Assembly: GCF_003569765.1 (NCBI RefSeq)
Contig: NZ_KZ983961.1
Span: forward strand, 2,144-58,019
Direction: 5' to 3'
Length of the DNA: 55,876 nt
DNA from: Caldimonas tepidiphila
GTDB lineage: Bacteria > Pseudomonadota > Gammaproteobacteria > Burkholderiales > Burkholderiaceae_C
Position 1 is the stretch's first letter. Every line of letters starts with the position of its first letter. Made by a program: the position numbers and the translations under genes. Below the pieces are notes generated by a model that saw nothing but the letters and a program-made list of their open reading frames with translations, searched no databases and had not been told where the DNA came from. Positions 46,505-55,249 of the stretch are shown here, in pieces.

Positions 46505-48379
46505 GTGAGATTTTGCTGTTTGGATTTGTCTATGCATAAATGTTCCGTGAAAAATTTTTATTCATCCTGCATTTTAAAAGACTTTGGCTTGTTTTGGGCA
46601 TGCATGTCTGTCGCCATTTGGTTTTTGGCCCGTCCCTATGAGGGAATGGTGCATGATGCGATTTTTTACGCAGCAGATGCTCTAAATCATTTGAGCCGAG
46701 AAAATTTTAAGCAAGATCTATTTTTTTCCTATGGAACACAGGGAGATTACTCGATATTTGGATGGGCGTATTCTTATCTGATTGAGGTGTGCGGATTAGA
46801 TGGGGCGACTCTCTTATTGGCAATCCTTGGAAAACTTGTTTGGCTTGGGTCTTTGCTGTATTTATGCTTAGCATTGTTTTCCTGGGAGCGGGCGGTAATA
46901 GCGTTTTCTTCTATTTTAATTATCCATCCTTACTATGGCGCATATAAAATATTTTCTTATGGAGAGCCGTTTGTAACGCCTCGTATATGGGCGGAAGCGG
47001 CTTCTTTGCTTTCCTTGTCCTTCTTTGTTGGTGGTAACGCAATTAAAGGATGGGGGGCGTCTTTAGTCGCTTTTTCCTTGCATCCCCTTATGGCACTGCC
47101 AGGACCGATGGTGGGGGTTTTTCTTTTATCCCCGTCTCGACGCAACAAGGCGATAGTCGGGGGAGTATTTATATTCTTGGGGCTGTGGATTGCACGTCTA
47201 GACCCCTTTTTTCGAATTTCCTCGTTTTTTGATAAGGAGTGGCTTTCCGTTGTTGAGGCGCGAAATGCATATGTTCTCTTTAGAGCTTGGCCTATAGAAG
47301 ATGTGGCGCAGGCATTCTTTTGGTTGGTATTACTCCTAGGTGCTCAGGTTTGGGGGGGCGGGCATGATCGTTTAAAGAAACTCTGCTGGGCTTTAGCTTG
47401 CGTCGGTGCTTTATTGCTAGTGGCTTGGGTAATAGGGGATGGTTTGAACAATGTGCTGCTAACTCAATTGCAGCTTTGGCGCGTTCTTTGGATTGTAAAG
47501 ATAGCAGCCATATTGTCTGTCGTTGGTGGCATTACTTCCGACTCTACTTCTGCTGAAAATAGAAAGAATTTTTTTATTCTAGCTGCAGCAATGTTTCTAT
47601 TTGGGGGTGAGACAACTTCCCTTGTTTTGGCTTTGGTGGCGGTTGCAATGTCTTTGGTGTGGAAAGGTACGAGTCCGCAGCAATTTTTTAAGGCGGAAAA
47701 TTTGCTTATTAAAGGCATTTTTTTCGTTGCCATAGTTCATGCTCTCTCGGAGACGCAATATAATTTTCAGAGCCTTAGGCTGTTGGCGTCTGAGGCCGGA
47801 TTCATATCTTTCTTTGCCTCATCCCTGATTATTATATTTGGCGGAGGCTTTATTGTGGCGGTTGCGTTGCGTAGAGTTTATTTCCCTGCAAGAGCTAGGT
47901 GCGTATTAAATGCGATAGGTGTATTTTTCGCGGCAGCAGGAATTTTTTCCTTTTGCAATAAAAAGAATGAGTTTCCTCAAGATTTGGGGGTTGGCGCACT
48001 TAAGTCGTTCATTCCAGTCGGCTCAGTTGTCCACTGGGACGGCGAGGCGGTTGATTCTTGGCTTTATCTTGGGCGTGCAATTTATGCCTCGCCCTTGCAG
48101 GGGGCAAGCGCTCTATTTGACAGAGATATGTCGCTGGAGCTCAAAAGAAGACTGACTCGCCTTCAAGTTGCAAGGGGTTCAAAAAATCCTTTATTTTTGG
48201 CAAAGGAATATTTTCCAAACAAATCTTTGATGTTATCTGGAGTTGAATTTCTTTGCGAGGATGAGATTTTGGATTTTGTTATTTTGAGAGGCAAGTCTGA
48301 TTATTCAGATACTCAATTTATATTGAGCAAGGGGGGGGTGGTTTCTGTTTTTGACTGCGGAAAACGGCGAAATTCATAA
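46505..48379 (+). CDS. Large AT-rich multi-pass membrane protein, GT-C-like
   Basis: 624 residues (GTG at 46505; ATG at 46532 is an alternative). About a dozen hydrophobic segments cover residues ~30-490, then a soluble tail of ~130 residues. The first loop, ARPYEGMVHDAIFYAADAL then LFFSYGTQGDYSIFGW, resembles the acidic luminal loop of polytopic GT-C glycosyltransferases that use polyprenyl-phosphate sugars; the assignment is by pattern only. Codon use and base content are far from the GC-rich neighbours, indicating transfer. The gene contains G7 (47352-47358) and G8 (48331-48338) tracts. It leads a block with gtrA-like and FAD-enzyme genes, which suggests a glycan-modification role. Confidence 0.6.
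   Translation: MRFCCLDLSMHKCSVKNFYSSCILKDFGLFWACMSVAIWFLARPYEGMVHDAIFYAADALNHLSRENFKQDLFFSYGTQGDYSIFGWAYSYLIEVCGLDGATLLLAILGKLVWLGSLLYLCLALFSWERAVIAFSSILIIHPYYGAYKIFSYGEPFVTPRIWAEAASLLSLSFFVGGNAIKGWGASLVAFSLHPLMALPGPMVGVFLLSPSRRNKAIVGGVFIFLGLWIARLDPFFRISSFFDKEWLSVVEARNAYVLFRAWPIEDVAQAFFWLVLLLGAQVWGGGHDRLKKLCWALACVGALLLVAWVIGDGLNNVLLTQLQLWRVLWIVKIAAILSVVGGITSDSTSAENRKNFFILAAAMFLFGGETTSLVLALVAVAMSLVWKGTSPQQFFKAENLLIKGIFFVAIVHALSETQYNFQSLRLLASEAGFISFFASSLIIIFGGGFIVAVALRRVYFPARARCVLNAIGVFFAAAGIFSFCNKKNEFPQDLGVGALKSFIPVGSVVHWDGEAVDSWLYLGRAIYASPLQGASALFDRDMSLELKRRLTRLQVARGSKNPLFLAKEYFPNKSLMLSGVEFLCEDEILDFVILRGKSDYSDTQFILSKGGVVSVFDCGKRRNS
48331..48338 (+). repeat. G8 homopolymer tract
   Basis: Eight G in the C-terminal coding part of the 624-residue membrane protein gene, 12 codons before its stop. 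The frame is intact at this length; slippage would alter only the tail. Confidence 0.8.
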
Positions 48380-48399
48380 ATTTTATCCATGGAGTTGTT

Positions 48400-48794
48400 T
48401 TGAATAAAAAAGAATTTGCTTTTCGCTATTTTTTTGCGAGCTTAGCAGCTATGGGCGTCGATTATATTATGTTTTTTATTCTTTTATCTTGGGGTTGGTG
48501 GTTTGCTGGGGGGGGGCGTTTTTTGCCGGGATTGTTGTAAATTTTATTTGTACTCTTGGCTTTGATTTTTATAAACAAAATTTTGTGACTCCTATTTTCA
48601 TCTCTGTTTATTTAATGATAGGTATTCTTGGTCTGTTTGCCACGCAAATTGTCATGTTTTTCTTAATTCAGAGCTTTGATAGGAGCATTTTTGAGGCAAA
48701 ATTCGTGGCAACAATTATTGTTTTCTTCTTAAGCTATATTTTTCGCCAAAGTATTTTAAAGAAAAATGGCTTTATTTTGAAAGACGTCAAATAG
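48400..48794 (+). pseudogene. gtrA: GtrA-family membrane protein, frameshifted in a G9 tract
   Basis: From a TTG at 48400 (GGAG upstream) the frame reads NKKEFAFRYFFASLAAMGVDYIMFFILL, a typical GtrA first half, then WWFAGGG and a premature TAA at 48538-48540. The second half (AFFAGIVVNFICTLGFDFYKQNF to a stop at 48792-48794) is open in the next frame. The frames meet in nine G (48508-48516); ten or seven G would restore a protein of ~131 residues with four helices. GtrA proteins move or help transfer undecaprenyl-linked sugars. A phase-variable OFF state, a fixed mutation or a sequencing error in the homopolymer are the alternatives. Confidence 0.8.
48508..48516 (+). repeat. G9 homopolymer tract, candidate phase switch
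   Basis: Nine G between GCT and CGT inside the gtrA-like coding region. This is the exact point of its frameshift, in otherwise AT-rich DNA. Confidence 0.85.
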
Positions 48795-48859
48795 ATTTAA
48801 GAAATTTAGTTTTAATTTTAGTAAATAAATTTTTGAAAATATAATTGAAGGATTTTAAA

Positions 48860-50479
48860 TTGAATAAAGTGGTGATAATTGGCGCGGGGCCTGCAGGGCT
48901 TACGGCAGGACTGGAGCTTGTTAGGGCAGGTTGTCAAGAGGTAGTGATCTTAGAGTCAACACAGGAAATCGGAGGGATTTCTAGGACTGTAAATTACAAG
49001 GGAAATAGGATTGATATTGGAGGGCATCGCTTTTTTTCAAAATCTGACTGGGTGATGGACTGGTGGCGGGAAATTATGCCGGTTGCTATGCCAAGCGAGG
49101 GGATGGATGGAAAAGACTTCCGTTTGGCATATAAAGGTTCGGAGCGACTGATGGGGGCTGGGGTATTAAGTGGTCGCGAAAGTGGCAATCTAGTTATGCT
49201 TCTGCGGAATAGATTGTCTAGAATATATTATGGGGGGGAGTTTTTTGACTACCCATTAAAGCCTAGCGTGGGAATGCTGAGGAAGTTGGGTTTGGGTAGG
49301 TCCGCTCAGTTTGGTTTGAGTTATGCTGCAGCAATGGCGCGCCCTATTTCGCCGGAAAAAAGTCTGGAAGACTTTTTTATCAACAGATTTGGTTCTAGGC
49401 TTTATCGTCAGTTTTTTAAGGAGTATACAGAAAAGGTGTGGGGTGTCCCTTGCAATCAAATCAGTGCTGATTGGGGGGCGCAGCGCATTAAAAGCCTCTC
49501 GGTAGGGAAGGCCTTGATCCACGGTCTTAAACAGGGGGTGTGGCGGCATCAAGCTGTGGAGCAAACATCTCTCATTGAGCGGTTTCTGTACCCCAAGTAT
49601 GGTCCGGGGCAGATGTGGGAAGAGGTTGCGAGGAAATTTCAGGCGATGGGGGGGCGTCTTATCCTGGGTGCTAAGGTCCACATAATTGAGCGCAACGAAA
49701 ATATAATTTCAACCGTGAAGGCATTTAAGGAAGGTGGCGGGCAGATGGAGTTCGATGCGCGCCATGTGGTTTCTACTATGCCTATTAAAGATTTAATGGA
49801 GGCGCTAAGACCTGCTCCCGCTGCAGAAGTGAGGGGTGTAGCTGGTGGACTGCAGTATCGTGATTTCATCACGGTCGGATTGCTTTACAAAAGGATTAAA
49901 AATAATGCGGGGACTAAGAATTATATTTCTCTGCCTGACAACTGGATTTATATTCAGGAGCCTGGAGTAAAGGTTGGTCGCTTGCAAATATTTAATAATT
50001 GGAGCCCATATATGGTGGCTGATCCAGAAACGGTGTGGGTGGGATTGGAGTTTTTTGCCCGTGAGGATGATGAATTGTGGGGCATGGGGGATGAGGATTT
50101 AAAGTCGCTTGCCGTAAGAGAAATGAGTTTTTTGGGGTTGGCAAGCGAGCGTGATGTACTCGACGCTACAGTAATTCGTGTTCCTAAAGCTTACCCTGGA
50201 TATTTCGGGGGGGCATATAAAAGATTTAACGTGGTTAAAGATTTCCTCGATAGCATACAGAATATTTACTTAATTGGGCGCAATGGAATGCATAGGTACA
50301 ATAACCAAGATCACTCGATGTTGTCAGCGAAATATGCCGTCGAATCTATTTTGCGCGGTGATTTTGAAAAGTCAAAAATATGGAGTGTCAATATTGGGGA
50401 TGATTATCATGAGGAGGTTTATAAAGGGCGCGAATCCTCTTCAAGTTCCGATGAAGGGCTGTCTCCTGCCAAAAATTAA
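48860..50479 (+). CDS. FAD-dependent oxidoreductase, UDP-galactopyranose-mutase-like
   Basis: About 539 residues. The N-terminal FAD/NAD-binding motif is [21 protein letters not shown] followed by E37-type acidic residue in [28 protein letters not shown] is the flavin-contact segment and [19 protein letters not shown] the C-terminal one, both typical of UGM-like enzymes and amine-oxidase-fold relatives that accompany GtrA genes. The TTG at 48860 has AAGGA at good spacing; a TTG at 48845 is in frame. The C-terminus is a Ser-rich tail ([11 protein letters not shown]). It may convert a nucleotide- or lipid-linked sugar. The gene is AT-rich with three G7 tracts (49232, 49648, 50207). Confidence 0.75.
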   Translation: MNKVVIIGAGPAGLTAGLELVRAGCQEVVILESTQEIGGISRTVNYKGNRIDIGGHRFFSKSDWVMDWWREIMPVAMPSEGMDGKDFRLAYKGSERLMGAGVLSGRESGNLVMLLRNRLSRIYYGGEFFDYPLKPSVGMLRKLGLGRSAQFGLSYAAAMARPISPEKSLEDFFINRFGSRLYRQFFKEYTEKVWGVPCNQISADWGAQRIKSLSVGKALIHGLKQGVWRHQAVEQTSLIERFLYPKYGPGQMWEEVARKFQAMGGRLILGAKVHIIERNENIISTVKAFKEGGGQMEFDARHVVSTMPIKDLMEALRPAPAAEVRGVAGGLQYRDFITVGLLYKRIKNNAGTKNYISLPDNWIYIQEPGVKVGRLQIFNNWSPYMVADPETVWVGLEFFAREDDELWGMGDEDLKSLAVREMSFLGLASERDVLDATVIRVPKAYPGYFGGAYKRFNVVKDFLDSIQNIYLIGRNGMHRYNNQDHSMLSAKYAVESILRGDFEKSKIWSVNIGDDYHEEVYKGRESSSSSDEGLSPAKN

Positions 50480-50689
50480 AATTCTTGGCTCGATGTTTTG
50501 ATGTCTGGGTTTTCACGAGGATTTTATTCTTTTTGAAGGGACTCTGTTGGCATTAGCGCACAAATGACGGAGGGCAGGTTTGCAACGCAGCGTTTGCGAG
50601 TCTCGTTAGCCAGAAGGCGTGACAAAGCAAGACGGCAAGGTGGGGCGACGCGACAAGACAACGAACAGGGCGCAGTACAACACGGTTTT

Positions 50690-50994
50690 GAAGGCGCGGG
50701 ACTCGGGTAGGCCGAGTTGCACTAGCAGGCGCCCCTGGTGTTCAGAGCGTTCCACCGCAGGGCGATGCGCAGCACTAACTAGATCGCGTTCATGGCTGCC
50801 CGGTCCGAGACACGATGGTTCTGGTATACCAGCGGATGAGCGGGCCGGGCCGGGCCGGGCCGGGGCGGTAGCAGTAGCGCCATCTGTGCCTGCAACTCCT
50901 TTGGGATGCGCCGGCCATCGTCCTTCTTTACCAACCATATGGTCGTCTCCTGTCGTACCAACATGACATTGAAGTTGACCTACTGGAATAGGTT
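50690..50994 (-). pseudogene. Left-end remnant of the IS5-family element at position 1
   Basis: On the minus strand the terminal repeat (GAACCTATTCCAGTAGG, 50994 to 50978) is followed by a worn copy of the transposase start: KKDDGRRIPKELQAQM, VSDRAAMNAI, then a stop and further degenerate matches (LVLR, RWNALN). Identity to the element at 1-827 is visible by eye. The rest of the element is missing. It closes the AT-rich block on its right side. Confidence 0.8.
50841..50862 (+). repeat. CGGGC pentanucleotide repeat in the IS remnant
   Basis: Four to five tandem CGGGC/GGGCC units (imperfect at the ends). The corresponding part of the element at position 1 has no such expansion, so the repeat arose after insertion. 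Confidence 0.75.
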
Positions 50995-51194
50995 CTGAGC
51001 GTTCGGGATCTCGCTGGGTCGGAGCTCACCACCTGCTTGGCATACCTACCCCAAAAGTCGAGTCCCCACTTCTCATCGAGCTTGTAATGCCCACGCTTGA
51101 TGGCTTTCTCGATGATCCCGATGATCCAAAACATATACTCAGCCAACCACGACCGATCTGCTTAGCCTGCAGTTTTGTTGCGATAGAGCCCTTC
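50995..51194. other. Spacer before the oligosaccharyltransferase gene
   Basis: No convincing complete gene. A short minus-strand open stretch (51146 back to about 51000) encodes WIIGIIEKAIKRGHYKLDEKW and could be the end of an older gene, but it lacks a plausible start and runs into the IS remnant. The pglL start is at 51195, and no strong promoter motif was found. Confidence 0.4.
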
Positions 51195-52922
51195 ATGAAT
51201 CTTCTTGCCGTCCATGCAGTGCAGTTTGGGATCGGATTCTCGGCCGCGCTCCTTCCCGTATCCTTTGCACTTACGACTTCGCCTGAGCCTGCGCTCTACA
51301 ATGAAGCGGCAGCTTGGCTTGCATGGAGCACGATGCTACTTGTGGGCGGGAGAGCGGCAAGTAGGGGTATCTATGTGGGGTTGTGGCTCACTTTCCTGGT
51401 CCCGGTATGGTTTAGTGCGATTTGGGTAGGGGGGGGGGTGTTGCACGGGATGATGGGCAGCGCTGCGTGTTTCCTGTTGGGCCTCTCGCTTGTTGCTAAG
51501 TTAGATTCCCCACAAGGGGTGCTTGCTGGTCTGTTCGCCGGCTACGCCTGGGCTGTAGGGATTGCACTGGCAGTTTGCGTTGTGCAATTCTTCGTGCCCG
51601 AGTGGGCAGGCAACACGTGGATTACTTCCTCACAGACGCCGGGTCGCGCAGTCGGCAATCTTCGACAACCCAATCTTCAGGCGACGTTGCTGGTGTGGGG
51701 TGCCATCGCTGCTGCATGGCTGGGTTCCCGGCATGCCGGCTGGCGCCGCTCCTTCCCCTTGCTGTTAACAGGGGCGATGTTCACCGTGGCGCTGACTGGC
51801 TCGCGCACTGGAATGCTCCTAAGCGGATTGCTGATGCTGTGGGGCATCTGCGACCGACTGCTGCCGACTGCTGTCCGGGTGATGCTAGCCCTCTCGCCCC
51901 TGCTGCTGGCAGCAAGCATGAAGGTCTTGTCTTGGTGGACCTGGTACAGCGGTGGCAGCTACTTCGCCGAGGCACGAGCGCAATCCGGCAGTGACATCAG
52001 CAGTTCGCGCTTCGCGATCTGGTCCAACACCTTGGATTTGATCCGTGCCCAGCCCTGGACTGGCGTCGGATGGGGCAACTTCAACTTCGCTTGGACGCTG
52101 ACGGCGTTCGAGAACAGGCCGGTCGCGTTCTTCGACCACACGCACAACCTGCCGCTGCAGCTCGCGGTGGAACTAGGCGTGCCGGCAGCCATGGCGATCT
52201 GCACCGTATTCCTGTGGCTGAACTGGCGCGCGCGTGGCGCGCTGGTGCTGTCCGATCCTAGCCAAGCCGGCCTGGCTCGTACCACGCTAGTGATGCTCGC
52301 CGCAGTACTGTTCCACAGCCTGCTCGAATATCCACTATGGTATGCCTATTTTCTGCTGCCGTCCGCTTTCCTTTGGGGTATTTACCTGGGGTTAGGCTGC
52401 AAGAGGAAGCCCTCCAGGGCAATGCCGGCAATTTGTAGCCCAGCCCCGGGGGTGCTACTTATTGGGGCGGGCGCCACGACGCTACTTGTTACTCTCTATG
52501 CAGTATGGGACTACCAGCGCATTACGCAAATCTTCACCCCGCGCGGTGAGGCCGGTGCACGACCGCTCGCCGAGCGAATCGACGAGGGGCGCCGTAGTAT
52601 GCTGTTCGGTGCTTCCGCCGATTATGCTGCAGTGACCATGGCGGCGCGGCCTTCGGAGGTGTTCGAGGCCTTCGAGCGACCGCTACACCGCCTGATCGAC
52701 GCCCGGTTGATGATCGCTTACGCCCGCGCGCTTGACGAGCGCGGCGAACGCGACAAGGCGGTGTATGTCGCGCAGCGCCTGCGCGAATTCCGTCACCCCC
52801 TGGGAGAGAAGTTTTTCTCGGCTTGCGAGGCGCCACAAGCGCCCGGTACGGCCGCCCCGTTCCAGTGCGAGAGGACGCCGGTCCGACTCTCCTTCCGGGA
52901 CTTTCAAGCTTCTGCTCGCTGA
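51195..52922 (+). CDS. pglL: PilO/PglL-type O-oligosaccharyltransferase (Wzy_C)
   Basis: 575 residues. About ten transmembrane segments, a large periplasmic loop with [14 protein letters not shown] and [21 protein letters not shown] (the conserved His-containing Wzy_C loop), and a soluble C-terminal part (about 440-575) like Wzy_C_2. Such enzymes transfer lipid-linked glycans to pilins in the periplasm. The ATG at 51195 is used; an upstream in-frame start at 51087 lies in unrelated sequence. A G10 tract (51429-51438) in the second hydrophobic segment is in frame here, so the gene is ON. The pilA gene lies 6 kb upstream and ends in Ser, as PilO-type targets do. Confidence 0.85.
   Translation: MNLLAVHAVQFGIGFSAALLPVSFALTTSPEPALYNEAAAWLAWSTMLLVGGRAASRGIYVGLWLTFLVPVWFSAIWVGGGVLHGMMGSAACFLLGLSLVAKLDSPQGVLAGLFAGYAWAVGIALAVCVVQFFVPEWAGNTWITSSQTPGRAVGNLRQPNLQATLLVWGAIAAAWLGSRHAGWRRSFPLLLTGAMFTVALTGSRTGMLLSGLLMLWGICDRLLPTAVRVMLALSPLLLAASMKVLSWWTWYSGGSYFAEARAQSGSDISSSRFAIWSNTLDLIRAQPWTGVGWGNFNFAWTLTAFENRPVAFFDHTHNLPLQLAVELGVPAAMAICTVFLWLNWRARGALVLSDPSQAGLARTTLVMLAAVLFHSLLEYPLWYAYFLLPSAFLWGIYLGLGCKRKPSRAMPAICSPAPGVLLIGAGATTLLVTLYAVWDYQRITQIFTPRGEAGARPLAERIDEGRRSMLFGASADYAAVTMAARPSEVFEAFERPLHRLIDARLMIAYARALDERGERDKAVYVAQRLREFRHPLGEKFFSACEAPQAPGTAAPFQCERTPVRLSFRDFQASAR
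51429..51438 (+). repeat. G10 homopolymer tract in pglL
   Basis: Ten G encode Gly-Gly-Gly and part of the next Val codon at about residues 79-82. A loss or gain of one G would truncate the protein early. The tract length is in the range known for slipped-strand phase variation. Confidence 0.85.
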
Positions 52923-53058
52923 GCCCCGGCAACCCACGACCCCGACTTGCCGCCGTGTTTTTCCAGCACCTGCACGTCGGTAATGACCATGCCGCGATCG
53001 ACCGCCTTGCACATGTCGTAGATCGTCAGCAGGCACGACGCGCTAAGTGCTTGATACA
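52904..53058 (-). pseudogene. moaC: moaC 3'-end fragment
   Basis: On the minus strand: [20 protein letters not shown] then [19 protein letters not shown], which is the C-terminus of the molybdopterin-pathway enzyme MoaC with its conserved LTIYDMCKA and GGKSG motifs. Upstream of about 53058 the similarity stops and the integrase leader begins, so the first two-thirds of moaC are absent. The frame ends 19 bp inside the pglL 3' end. It is the expected leftover of integration into the 3' end of moaC. Confidence 0.85.
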
Positions 53059-53139
53059 TAAGGCGATAAGGCACAGCGAAGGGTGCGACGGACAGGGCGC
53101 TGTTCCACGTGTGTTCCAACAAGCTCAAAAGGAATACTC

Positions 53140-54207
53140 ATGGCTTCGATCACAGAGCGTGGCGGACGCTACTTGGCCCGCGTGCGGCGCGACGGCTTCA
53201 AGCTGGTTGCCAAGACCTTTACCCGCAAGTCGGATGCGATGGCGTGGGCACGACGCGTAGAGGCTGACATGGAGGCTGGGCGCTGGGTAGAAGCCGTCCC
53301 AGCAGTGCCAGCAGTCCCGACACTGCGCGAGGCGCTGGCGGAGTACCGCGCCACGGTGGCAGTGAAGATGAAGGGCGCCAAAGATTACGTCTACCGCTTT
53401 GACTTCATCGCAGCGACCAACTTCGCGGCCAAGCCGATCAACGACATCACACCTTTCGATCTGTCGCAGTGGCGTGACGACTTGGCGCAGACCCGCAAGC
53501 CGGCAACCGTGGTGCGGGTGCTGGCGCTGCTGTCTGGCGTGTTCACTTGGGCCATGAAGGAGCGCGGACTTATCACGTCCAATCCTTTGGCGCTGGTGCG
53601 CAAGCCCCGGGTGGCCGATGGTCGATCTCGTACGCTGACACAGGAGGAGTGGGGCTGGCTGCTGAAGGAGGCCAGCACCAGCAAGGCCCGATGGTTGGCG
53701 CCTACGTTGACCGTGCTGGGCCGTTCGGCGATGCGCCGGGGTGAGCTTTTCGGGCTCAAGCGTTTGGATGTCGATTACAGCCGTGCCGTGGCGCACTTGG
53801 CCGACAGCAAGAACGGGAGCGCCCGGGACGTTCCACTTTGCCCTGAAGCCTTAGTGGCGCTGCGCGAGCTTGACCGCATGGCGGAACAGGAGGGACGCAG
53901 TGCGCTGCTGCCCTTGGGCCACGTAGAAAGTATCAGCATGACATTCATGCGGACAGTGCGCCGGGCTCGTGCGACGTATGAACAAGAGTGCGCCCGGGAG
54001 GGGCGCAAGCCGTCGCCTACGCTGCTCTTCGATGTGAGGTTACATGACCTGCGCCACCAAGCCGTGTCGCATTGGGCCAGCAAGGGGGCGCTGTCGCTGC
54101 CGGAACTGATGGCAATCAGTGGGCATAAGACGCCCCGAATGCTGACGCGGTACGCACACATGAGCGCCACGGCGCTGGCGGGCAAGCTCGCGAAGCTCGC
54201 AGCCTGA
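53140..54207 (+). CDS. int: Tyrosine-family site-specific integrase
   Basis: 355 residues. An N-terminal arm-binding part (ITERGGRYLARVRRDGFKLVAKTF), a SAM-like core domain (about 70-165), and a catalytic domain with Arg in SAMRRGELFGL, HDLRHQAVSHW (His-x-x-Arg) and SGHKTPRMLTRYAH (second His and the nucleophile Tyr). All five catalytic positions are present, so it may be active. The ATG at 53140 has AAAAGGAA upstream. It lies 80 bp from the moaC fragment and is the first gene of an integrated element. Confidence 0.92.
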   Translation: MASITERGGRYLARVRRDGFKLVAKTFTRKSDAMAWARRVEADMEAGRWVEAVPAVPAVPTLREALAEYRATVAVKMKGAKDYVYRFDFIAATNFAAKPINDITPFDLSQWRDDLAQTRKPATVVRVLALLSGVFTWAMKERGLITSNPLALVRKPRVADGRSRTLTQEEWGWLLKEASTSKARWLAPTLTVLGRSAMRRGELFGLKRLDVDYSRAVAHLADSKNGSARDVPLCPEALVALRELDRMAEQEGRSALLPLGHVESISMTFMRTVRRARATYEQECAREGRKPSPTLLFDVRLHDLRHQAVSHWASKGALSLPELMAISGHKTPRMLTRYAHMSATALAGKLAKLAA

Positions 54208-54290
54208 GCAACGACAATGGGCGCGACCATAGCGGAGCCCACGCTTTCATCAACTGGCGGTTGGAGGGGCCGCCGCATCAAGACGACAAC

Positions 54291-54677
54291 ATGAACAACG
54301 ACAAGACCCCCAGCGGCGCATGGCGCCAGCGGTTCACTCTTGCTAAGTGCCTGACGTGGCCGATGGACGAATGGGACGACGTGCCGCTGGTAAGTGGCAT
54401 TGCCCTTGAACGGGAGGCGCGCGAGTCCACGGCGCAGCGCTGGCTGGCGCTGCGGGGCGTGACCAACAGTTCGCCCGATGCGGTGGAGGTGCGCAGCGAA
54501 GCCCTCACAGGCTCCGGTCTGTTGATCGCCCTGAATGCGCCCACCACGAAATTCTTGGAGTGGTTCCGGCGTTCGGAGTGGTCCCTGAGAGGCACGACGG
54601 ACGACACAGACCGCGATGCCTGGGCGTGGGCCGTGGTGGACAGGGCACGGACCGCCGTGGCGCGCATGGGCGAGTAG
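54291..54677 (+). CDS. Uncharacterised 128-aa island protein
   Basis: I do not recognise a family. Mostly helical, acidic, with WRQRFTLAKCLTWPMDEWDDVPLVSG, a Ser/Ala-rich middle and FLEWFRRSEWSLRGTTDD. ATG at 54291; a TTG at 54261 with GGAG is an alternative, giving 138 residues. Immediately after the integrase on the same strand; the local GC is lower than the core genome. Confidence 0.5.
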   Translation: MNNDKTPSGAWRQRFTLAKCLTWPMDEWDDVPLVSGIALEREARESTAQRWLALRGVTNSSPDAVEVRSEALTGSGLLIALNAPTTKFLEWFRRSEWSLRGTTDDTDRDAWAWAVVDRARTAVARMGE

Positions 54678-55045
54678 GCAGACGAGTGCCCATTGATGGT
54701 GGAGTGATAGGTAACGACGCGCCTTGCCGCCGAACGGCGCGTTATGCCTTTCTAAAACAATACGCACGAGGGTAAAATCTCGTTACCTCCTGATGGCAAC
54801 GTATCGGAGGGGACGCTCGTGCAGCAAGTCTAGCGGTTACGCCACTTTGGCTAGACGACCTGTGCGGCTGTCGCCGGGACGTATTTAGCCGCCCGGACAT
54901 GACTCAGAGGGCGGAAGCGCCCGCAGGGCAATCCTGCAATAGCTGTTTCAGCGGTATCGAGCGACCGCACTTGGTGGCGCCCCTCAACCCCGAGGGGCGC
55001 GCGCCTGTCCGCAAGGATGCCCGCCCCTCAAACCGGACGGGCACC
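54678..55045. other. Non-coding region with inverted repeats
   Basis: No gene is evident. An imperfect inverted repeat AACGACGCGCC...GGCGCGTT (about 54714-54744) may end the upstream transcript. GTCTAGC...GCTAGAC (about 54828-54856) is a 7-bp stem with a 15-base loop. CCCCTC and GAGGGG pairs at about 54980-55030 flank a short palindrome before the AlpA start. These could be island att/regulatory sites. Confidence 0.4.
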
Positions 55046-55249
55046 ATGCCTCAACTCCTGACGCAGGCCGAAACCTGCGAGATCACCCGGAAGTCATCCT
55101 CGACGCTGCGCCGCGACATCGCGGCCGGCAAGTTCCCTGCGCCGCTCAAGATCGGCGCCCGGCGCATCGCATGGCGCGCTGAGGACGTGCAACGCTGGCT
55201 CGATGGCCTAAATGCGGCGGCGCAGCAGCAGCAGGAGGGCCAGCAATGA
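55046..55249 (+). CDS. AlpA-family phage-type regulator
   Basis: 67 residues. LLTQAETCEITRKSSSTLRRDIAAGKFPAPLKIGARRIAWRAEDV is the winged MerR-like HTH of AlpA/excisionase-type proteins: the helix pair, the -K/R-x-G-A/R-R turn and the WRAEDVQRWLD helix. Such proteins drive excision or expression of the island integrase. The stop overlaps the next start (ATGA). Confidence 0.85.
   Translation: MPQLLTQAETCEITRKSSSTLRRDIAAGKFPAPLKIGARRIAWRAEDVQRWLDGLNAAAQQQQEGQQ

Noticed and set aside
50928-51146. Minus-strand open stretch of 72 codons before pglL
   Set aside because: It joins a fragment of unknown sequence to the IS remnant, with no start signal; probably debris.
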